This document shows positions 7,240-11,511 of a stretch of DNA of 11,511 nucleotides, in pieces. Source of the stretch: a bacterium (lineage in GTDB: Bacteria > Blakebacterota > Blakebacteria > Blakebacterales > Blakebacteraceae); contig JALGWK010000140.1 of NCBI GenBank assembly GCA_025774205.1, positions 1 through 11,511 of the forward strand, given 5' to 3'. The notes below the pieces were generated by a model. It did no database searches and had not been told where the DNA came from. It saw only the letters and a program-made list of their open reading frames with translations. Every line of letters starts with the position of its first letter. The stretch's first letter is position 1. The translations under genes were made by a program, and so were the position numbers.

Positions 7240-7776
7240 TCATTCAGCAGCGTTATCGTCAGGCGCCTGACGTTCCACATTGAGGAGCAGTTCGAACCGG
7301 GAACGAATGGCTTCGAGTTCGGCGACAACCGCTGACATCTCCTTCTTCGTCGGCAGTTCAACCCGGAAGAACGACATCCCGCCGAGCAGTGAGTCCCCCT
7401 TGTGGCGCACGTGATTCAGCAGCTCACTGATCGTTTCACGATCGCTCCATTCGGGTGTGAAATCGAGAGCGCATGGACCCCGGCTGTGGTACTGGACGGT
7501 CGGGAAGAAAAAATCGAGCAGGAACCGAACGTGCAGCAGGTACGATTCGAGGTTGGCATCAAGGTCGAACTCGCCGATCCGATTCCCGTGGGTTGAGATG
7601 TACCCGGTCGTCTCCCTGACCATCCGCAGTTCGTATTCCAGCTGACGCCGGAGCTGATTCACGTCTTCCCGGGTCTTCGGTTCCATCGGGGAGACAGGCT
7701 GGTCCGGGCCGTACCGACGGTCCCTCTGGCGACGATCGAACACTCTTCTTTCGTCCTTGCGCCTGTCCAGAGTCAT
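7240..7776 (-). CDS. Conserved-looking helical protein of unknown function
   Basis: 178 residues with no signal peptide or membrane span, probably cytoplasmic. The first 22 residues are strongly charged and Arg-rich (MTLDRRKDERRVFDRRQRDR). A mostly helical body follows, with ANLESYLLHVRFLLDFFFP at residues 75-92, LDFTPEW at 104-110, NHVRHKGDSLLGG at 121-133 and a coiled-coil-like end (MSAVVAELEAIRSRFELLL, 147-165). The 'LESxLxHxRxLxDFF' then 'DF.PEW' pattern resembles an uncharacterised bacterial helical family; this is from memory and unverified. The start is ATG 7776, with AGGTGG at 7782-7787 and a 5-base spacer; GTG 7785 is possible but has a poorer site. It is last in the ileS-rluD operon, 62 bp after rluD. 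Confidence 0.72.
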   Translation of the reverse strand: MTLDRRKDERRVFDRRQRDRRYGPDQPVSPMEPKTREDVNQLRRQLEYELRMVRETTGYISTHGNRIGEFDLDANLESYLLHVRFLLDFFFPTVQYHSRGPCALDFTPEWSDRETISELLNHVRHKGDSLLGGMSFFRVELPTKKEMSAVVAELEAIRSRFELLLNVERQAPDDNAAE

Positions 7777-7781
7777 CAAAC

Positions 7782-7787
7782 CCACCT
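7782..7787 (-). promoter_or_regulatory. Ribosome-binding site deciding the start of the helical protein
   Basis: AGGTGG on the minus strand, 5 bases before ATG 7776. It overlaps the alternative GTG start at 7783-7785, which argues against that start. Confidence 0.6.
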
Positions 7788-7838
7788 TTCCCGTTCTCGA
7801 TCCTCCCCCCCGGCAGCTGTGGGAGGTGTGGTAACTGC

Positions 7839-9011
7839 TCAGGGCATGTCCGACAGCGCCGCGAGGAGCTGCTGCATGTCCTCCGGCGGGTCGGCGAAGA
7901 GGGTGATCTCCTCGTCGCTGACCGGATGGATGAACGAGAGTTCGATGGCATGAAGGGCCTGCCGGTCGATGATCTTCAACAGGGTCTGACCCTCCCTGCC
8001 ACGATCTGCGCGCATGCCCCGGATCGCTTTCTCTCGTCCTCCATACACCTCATCCCCGACGACCGGATGACCGATCGAGGCCAGGTGGACGCGGATCTGG
8101 TGGGTCCGACCGGTCTCGAGTTCGCATCTCAGCTCTGACGCCAGGTCGAACCGGGAGAGGACCCTGTAACGGGTAATCGCCTTTCGCGCCCCTGAAGGAA
8201 CCCCTTCGGGAAGATTCTCCCCGGCCTGCTCCTGGTCCGGCTCGCCGGACTCCGGAAGGTCGAATTCGGTGATCTCCTCCGGGAATTCGAGATCGGACAT
8301 GGCCTCAGTCGCGGATTTCTCGCCCGGCCGGCCCCACCGCATCGGCCGCTGACGGGGACGCACACCATACGAGGCCATGCGCTTCCGGTCACGGCGGCTC
8401 CGGCCTATCCACGATCGAAGCGTCCCTTCCTCCGGATCGGGAGTTCCCCACACGACCGCCCGATAGACGCGCCTGATCTCCCGCCTCTTCATCGCTCCGG
8501 TGAGTCCGGCATGGGCCGACTGACTCTTGGCCACCACCAGCAGCCCCGAGGTGTCCTTGTCCAGCCGGTGCACAAGACCGGGACGCAGTACGCCGCCGAT
8601 CCCGGCCAGATCGTCACAATGGTGGAGCAGCGCGTTGATCAGGGTGCCTGAAGGATGTCCGGGCGCCGGATGCACTACCAGTCCCGACGGCTTGTTCACG
8701 ACGATGAGATGTTCATCCTCGAATCGGATATCGAGCGGGATCGCCTCCGGTTCCAGGGAGGGTTCCTCAAGGGGCGGGACCGTGAGCACGATCACCTGAC
8801 CGGGCACCGCGGGACGGCTCCCCTTCATCTTCCCGCCGTCGATGGTGACAGATCCTTCCCGGATCAGTTTCTCGATCCGGGAACGGGAGAGATCATCGAA
8901 CTGCCGGCCGAGGAAATGGTCGAGTCGTTCCTTCTCTCCGAGGGGGGTGGTACGCAGTCCAGGTCCGGACGTGACCGCCAGTTCGCGTCGTTCAGGATTC
9001 GAGTCGTGCAT
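7839..9011 (-). CDS. rluD: RluD-family 23S rRNA pseudouridine synthase with acidic insertion
   Basis: RluA/RluD-type pseudouridine synthase, which isomerises uridines in 23S rRNA (for RluD, helix 69). An S4-like RNA-binding domain spans about residues 25-80 (RLDHFLGRQFDDLSRSRIEK). The catalytic domain begins at DEHLIVVNKPSGLVVHPAPG (99-118), has the active-site motif HRLDKDTSGLLVVAK with Asp151, then RRVYRAVVWG, ETGRTHQIRVHLASIGHPVV (299-318) and GDEVYG. Between RSRRDRKRMA and KAITRYRVL, where relatives need only a short link, there is an extra segment of about 60 residues (214-275), basic at first and then very acidic (EFPEEITEFDLPESGEPDQE). The start is ATG 9011 with GGAG at 9019-9022 and a 7-base spacer; GTG 9029 is an alternative. 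It overlaps the end of lspA by 20 bp. Other members (RluA, RluC) cannot be fully excluded; the S4 domain favours RluD or RluC. Confidence 0.92.
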   Translation of the reverse strand: MHDSNPERRELAVTSGPGLRTTPLGEKERLDHFLGRQFDDLSRSRIEKLIREGSVTIDGGKMKGSRPAVPGQVIVLTVPPLEEPSLEPEAIPLDIRFEDEHLIVVNKPSGLVVHPAPGHPSGTLINALLHHCDDLAGIGGVLRPGLVHRLDKDTSGLLVVAKSQSAHAGLTGAMKRREIRRVYRAVVWGTPDPEEGTLRSWIGRSRRDRKRMASYGVRPRQRPMRWGRPGEKSATEAMSDLEFPEEITEFDLPESGEPDQEQAGENLPEGVPSGARKAITRYRVLSRFDLASELRCELETGRTHQIRVHLASIGHPVVGDEVYGGREKAIRGMRADRGREGQTLLKIIDRQALHAIELSFIHPVSDEEITLFADPPEDMQQLLAALSDMP

Positions 9012-9249
9012 TCCGCGGCTCCGGTTCACCTATGACGATGAAGTAGAGCATGAGCAGCGCGGTCCCGCAACTGACCCCCATGTCAGCGACATTGAATATC
9101 GGCCAGACCACCTGCGCAGAGAGGCCGACATGGAGAAAGTCGACAACCTCTCCGAAACGGACCCGGTCGATCAGGTTGCCGAGGGCACCGGCCATGATCA
9201 TCGCGAGCGCGATCCGCGGCCAGTACTCCCGCTTCGGCAGCCGGATCAT
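8992..9249 (-). pseudogene. lspA: Lipoprotein signal peptidase LspA, C-terminal part (out of frame with its start)
   Basis: LspA (signal peptidase II) cleaves prolipoproteins at the lipobox Cys in the inner membrane, using two aspartates. Both are here: the first in AGALGNLIDRVRFG (Asp28 of this fragment) and the second in PIFNVADMGVSCG (Asp56). Membrane segments 3 (RIALAMIMAGALGNL) and 4 (VSCGTALLMLYFIVIG) are present, followed by a charged tail EPEPRNARLES. The frame opens a few codons upstream as ISWYMIRLPKREYW; the ATG at 9249 lies inside this and is not a plausible start. The N-terminal part of the same protein is in another frame at 9246-9425, and the second membrane segment is missing between them. 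The gene sits between the DksA-like gene and rluD. Confidence 0.85.
9019..9022 (-). promoter_or_regulatory. Ribosome-binding site of rluD inside lspA
   Basis: GGAG on the minus strand, 7 bases before ATG 9011. It lies within the last codons of lspA, so rluD translation is probably coupled to that of lspA. This supports ATG 9011 over GTG 9029. Confidence 0.5.
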
Positions 9250-9425
9250 GTACCAGGAGATGCCAGGTGAAGGCCGAAGGCAGAAGCCGGATTCCGGATG
9301 TAGGTCAGGCGGAGGAGATCCCCGATGAGCGGGATGCTCTGATTCGGCGCCATCGAGGTCGCAATCAGCGCTTTTGAAGCCTGGTCAGTGAGCAGTATGA
9401 GGGCTGCGAGCCCGAATCCCCACAT
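9246..9425 (-). pseudogene. lspA: Lipoprotein signal peptidase LspA, N-terminal part
   Basis: A 59-codon reading from ATG 9425 gives the LspA N-terminus: first membrane segment WGFGLAALILLTDQASKALI, then the periplasmic stretch with the family motif YIRNPASAFGLHLA (compare 'NxGAAF'). It then loses frame and stops at 9246 after SPGT. The C-terminal part restarts in another frame at ISWYMIRL. Compared with E. coli LspA (164 residues), about 20 residues, including membrane segment 2, appear to be absent at the junction. The ATG overlaps the TGA of the upstream DksA-like gene as TGATG, a classic coupled start, which supports this being the true beginning. As written, no complete LspA can be made from this locus. 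Confidence 0.83.
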
Positions 9426-9823
9426 CAGTCCTGAGAGTCCTTGCGGGTTTCATCGTTGGTCTTGCACGCGATACAGAGGCGGCAGTGGGGAACCGCCTCG
9501 AGTCGGTCATCGGAGATCGGTTCCCGGCATTCTTCACAATAGCCGTAGGTGCCATCCTGTATCCGGGCCATGGCCTCATTCAGATGGTAGAGGAACCGTC
9601 CTTCACGCGAGGCCCACAGGAAGGCCTTCTCCCGTTCCATGGCATCCGTGCCCTGATCAGCCATGTGGAAAGAGTAAGCGGAGAGATCCCCGGTCAATTC
9701 GGTGGTGGTGGATCTCATAGTGGTATCTTCGAGGTAGCCGAGTTCCTTCAGAAGGTCTTCACGCTTCTTCTCGATCAGCTCCCTGTATTTGTCCAGTTTC
9801 GCTTTCGCTAAACGCCTGGGCAT
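9425..9823 (-). CDS. DksA/TraR-family zinc-finger protein
   Basis: 132-residue member of the DksA/TraR family, which bind in the RNA polymerase secondary channel and adjust transcription, often with ppGpp. An N-terminal coiled coil starts at RLAKAKLDKYRELIEKKRED; the tip region MADQGTDAMEREKAF carries two aspartates (56 and 60) that may match the acidic tip of E. coli DksA, although the spacing differs. A second helix (EGRFLYHLNEAMARIQDG) leads into the zinc finger: GYCEECREPI and PHCRLCIACK, with Cys96, Cys99, Cys114 and Cys117 (C-x2-C-x14-C-x2-C). The start ATG 9823 has TAAGGAG at 9832-9838. It is 53 bp after ileS and its TGA overlaps the lspA ATG. Whether it acts as a true DksA is not shown by the sequence. 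Confidence 0.9.
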   Translation of the reverse strand: MPRRLAKAKLDKYRELIEKKREDLLKELGYLEDTTMRSTTTELTGDLSAYSFHMADQGTDAMEREKAFLWASREGRFLYHLNEAMARIQDGTYGYCEECREPISDDRLEAVPHCRLCIACKTNDETRKDSQD

Positions 9824-9831
9824 CCTGCCTG

Positions 9832-9838
9832 CTCCTTA
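9832..9838 (-). promoter_or_regulatory. Strong ribosome-binding site of the DksA-like gene
   Basis: TAAGGAG on the minus strand, 8 bases before ATG 9823. It is the best Shine-Dalgarno match in the window and suggests efficient translation. Confidence 0.6.
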
Positions 9839-9876
9839 ACCTGCTCCCGAAACGCGTGGAGAACCGCTTTCGGTAC

Positions 9877-11511
9877 TTACGCCTTTACGACGCAGATCGT
9901 AACAGATTCCTCTTCGATACGCCAATCATCCTGCCGATCGAATTCTTTGTAGACACCGTTATGCAGATCGACCACCAGAGCCTCCCCGGCAATGTAATCG
10001 GCGTGGGCTTCGATGGCGGCTTCCAGACCGGGTGTGGCCTGATAGGCGAGCCTGATGCGGTCGGTAACCTCATAGCCGATCTGACGCCGGAAATTCTGGA
10101 TCCGGGTGGTGAATTCCCGCGCCAGTCCTTCCCGGATGAGGGACTCATCCAGCCGGGTGTCGACCGCCACGGTGACCTCTCCCTCACGTTCGACCACGAG
10201 TCCATCCGGTTCGGCCTCCTCGAGGAGAACATCGCCCGGCTCGATCTCGATCTCATTGCCATCGACAGAGAGCCGTATCGGGGTCTCCTCCTGCAGCAGG
10301 CGCAGATCATCCTGTCCGAGCGACCGTATCGCCTCTGCGATCCGGTTCACCTCACCGCCGTATTTCGGCCCGAGGGCCGAGAAGAACGGCTGGGCCTGCA
10401 ACCCCATGAAGGCCGATGTGGAGGCCACTCCTTCAACCCGTTTGACATTCATCTCCTCGAGAATGAGGATCTCAAGTTCCTGCAGCGCAGCTTCCTGCCA
10501 CGGAGCGCCGGTCACGACCTTCATCACCGGAAGCGGTTGCCGTACCCTGATCCCGGCCCGGTTCCGGGCCGCGCGTCCGAGGGTAACGGCTTCCCTGATG
10601 AATTCCATCCGGGCTTCCAGTTCCTCGTCGATCAGCGAAGCGTCACCGGCGGGATAGTCGCTCAGGTGGACACTTTCAGGGGCTCCGTCCCGCCATGCCT
10701 GAAGGTTGTGCCACACCTCTTCACTGGTGAAGGGGATGAACGGCGCCAGCAGCCCCGCCAGCCTGACCAGCACTTCATGGAGCGTCTGGTAGGCAGCCGT
10801 CTTGTCCGGGCCCGGCTCACCTTTCCAGAACCGGCGCCGGGAACGTCTCACGTACCAGTTCGACAGGTCTTCGATCACAAAATGCTGTATCGCGCGGGCC
10901 GCCCGCGTGACTTCGAAAGCGCCGAAGTGGAGTCGGACGAGCCGCGTGGTGGTGTGCAGCCTCGAAAGGATCCACCGATCGAGAGCGGACATCGACTCGA
11001 CCGGGACCACCTCGGACCCATCGGGAGAGTACCCGTCCACCTGCGCGTAGAGAACGAAGAAGGCGTGGGTGTTGTGCAGCGTCCCGAAGAACTTGCGGCT
11101 GACCTCCGCTACGCCATCCTCATCGAATTTCGTCGGCGCCCAGGGCGGACTGTTGGTGACGATATACCAGCGCAGGGGATCGACCCCCCACTTCTCGATC
11201 ACGTCCCACGGATTGACCGTGTTCCCCTTGCTCTTCGACATCTTTCGGCCCTCCCGGTCGAGGACCAGCTCCTGGACCAGGCAGTGCCGGAAGGAAGGGC
11301 CATCGGTGAGGAAGGCGGAGATGACGAGCAGGCTGTAGAACCAGCCCCGAGTCTGATCGACCCCTTCACTGATGAAGTCAGCCGGGAACTGTTTTTCGAA
11401 CATATCCTGGTTCTCGAAGGGGTAATGCCACTGGGCGAAGGGCATGGCGCCCGAGTCGAACCAGCAATCGATCACTTCCGGAGTACGTCGCATCACGCCC
11501 TGCTCACAGGT
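9877..11511 (-). CDS. ileS: Isoleucyl-tRNA synthetase, type 2, C-terminal half (partial)
   Basis: The C-terminal 544 residues of IleRS, which charges tRNA-Ile; the N-terminal half lies beyond the right edge, and the frame is open to the last base. The fragment begins TCEQGVMRRTPEVIDCWFDS, the catalytic-core motif, followed by FISEGVDQTRGWFYSLL and the ATP-binding loop RKMSKSKGNTVNPWDVI (KMSKS at 11230-11244). The anticodon-binding domain includes the signature NWYVRRSRRRFW and NRAGIRVRQPLPV. These, with the C-terminal LIREGLAREFTTRIQNFRRQ region (DUF5915-like) and the absence of a C-terminal Cys4 zinc knuckle, mark it as the eukaryote-like type 2 IleRS. This type is known to be less sensitive to mupirocin in several bacteria. 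It ends VKA then TAA at 9877, 53 bp before the DksA-like gene, and is the upstream member of that operon. Confidence 0.95.
   Translation of the reverse strand, partial: TCEQGVMRRTPEVIDCWFDSGAMPFAQWHYPFENQDMFEKQFPADFISEGVDQTRGWFYSLLVISAFLTDGPSFRHCLVQELVLDREGRKMSKSKGNTVNPWDVIEKWGVDPLRWYIVTNSPPWAPTKFDEDGVAEVSRKFFGTLHNTHAFFVLYAQVDGYSPDGSEVVPVESMSALDRWILSRLHTTTRLVRLHFGAFEVTRAARAIQHFVIEDLSNWYVRRSRRRFWKGEPGPDKTAAYQTLHEVLVRLAGLLAPFIPFTSEEVWHNLQAWRDGAPESVHLSDYPAGDASLIDEELEARMEFIREAVTLGRAARNRAGIRVRQPLPVMKVVTGAPWQEAALQELEILILEEMNVKRVEGVASTSAFMGLQAQPFFSALGPKYGGEVNRIAEAIRSLGQDDLRLLQEETPIRLSVDGNEIEIEPGDVLLEEAEPDGLVVEREGEVTVAVDTRLDESLIREGLAREFTTRIQNFRRQIGYEVTDRIRLAYQATPGLEAAIEAHADYIAGEALVVDLHNGVYKEFDRQDDWRIEEESVTICVVKA

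Noticed and set aside
7240-7776. HEPN-type RNase or abortive-infection protein
   Set aside because: The helical HxR..DFF pattern suggested HEPN, but the catalytic R-x4-6-H motif is absent and the genomic context is housekeeping, not defence.
7802-7826. CCTCCC / GGGAGG inverted repeat between rluD and the helical gene
   Set aside because: A six-base stem within a low-complexity C-run, with no T-run; possible weak attenuator, not supportable.
1-11511. CRISPR array, tRNA/rRNA genes, insertion sequence or integrase
   Set aside because: I found no regularly spaced repeats, cloverleaf signatures, transposase motifs or terminal inverted repeats, and almost all of the window is accounted for by the genes listed.

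Overview
This is a GC-rich bacterial chromosome segment made mostly of housekeeping genes, with a small accessory pair in the middle. Several traits suggest a Gram-negative lineage in or near the FCB supergroup (Gemmatimonadota, Latescibacterota or similar): a secreted VPS10/sortilin-type Asp-box propeller protein, a lipoprotein, a eukaryote-like (type 2) isoleucyl-tRNA synthetase, and a cluster of ileS, a DksA/TraR-type gene, lspA and rluD. This placement rests on remembered family distributions and is tentative.

Layout. Positions 1-84 (minus) hold the first 28 codons of a probable tsaB. Positions 188-2856 (minus) hold polA, which encodes DNA polymerase I with intact 5'-nuclease, proofreading and polymerase motifs. 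Its last 36 codons lie in another frame. A divergent intergenic gap of about 215 bp follows. Positions 3073-5927 (plus) hold a secreted VPS10/Asp-box protein, broken near 4120 into two frames. A strong stem-loop (5951-5982) separates it from an unrecognised lipoprotein gene (5998-7233, plus). This converges, with a 6-bp gap, on a minus-strand operon read from the right edge: ileS (9877 to beyond 11511), a DksA/TraR zinc-finger gene (9425-9823), lspA (8992-9425, split into two frames), rluD (7839-9011) and a small helical protein of unknown function (7240-7776).

How the genes fit together. The minus-strand operon combines tRNA charging (IleS), RNA polymerase control (DksA-like), lipoprotein maturation (LspA) and rRNA modification (RluD). 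The dksA/lspA junction is a TGATG overlap, and rluD starts inside the end of lspA, so these three are probably translationally coupled. LspA would mature lipoproteins such as the one encoded at 5998-7233.

No previously undescribed system is evident. The most notable feature is three separate gene interruptions in 11.5 kb: polA, the VPS10 gene and lspA. Two of these genes are normally essential or nearly so. In two of the three, a short piece of protein also appears to be missing. Assembly or sequencing error is the simplest explanation, though real gene decay cannot be excluded. Other points of interest are an acidic insertion of about 60 residues in RluD, the hairpin that may hide the lipoprotein gene's ribosome-binding site, and two genes with no recognised family. 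I found no rRNA, tRNA, CRISPR array, insertion sequence or prophage gene.
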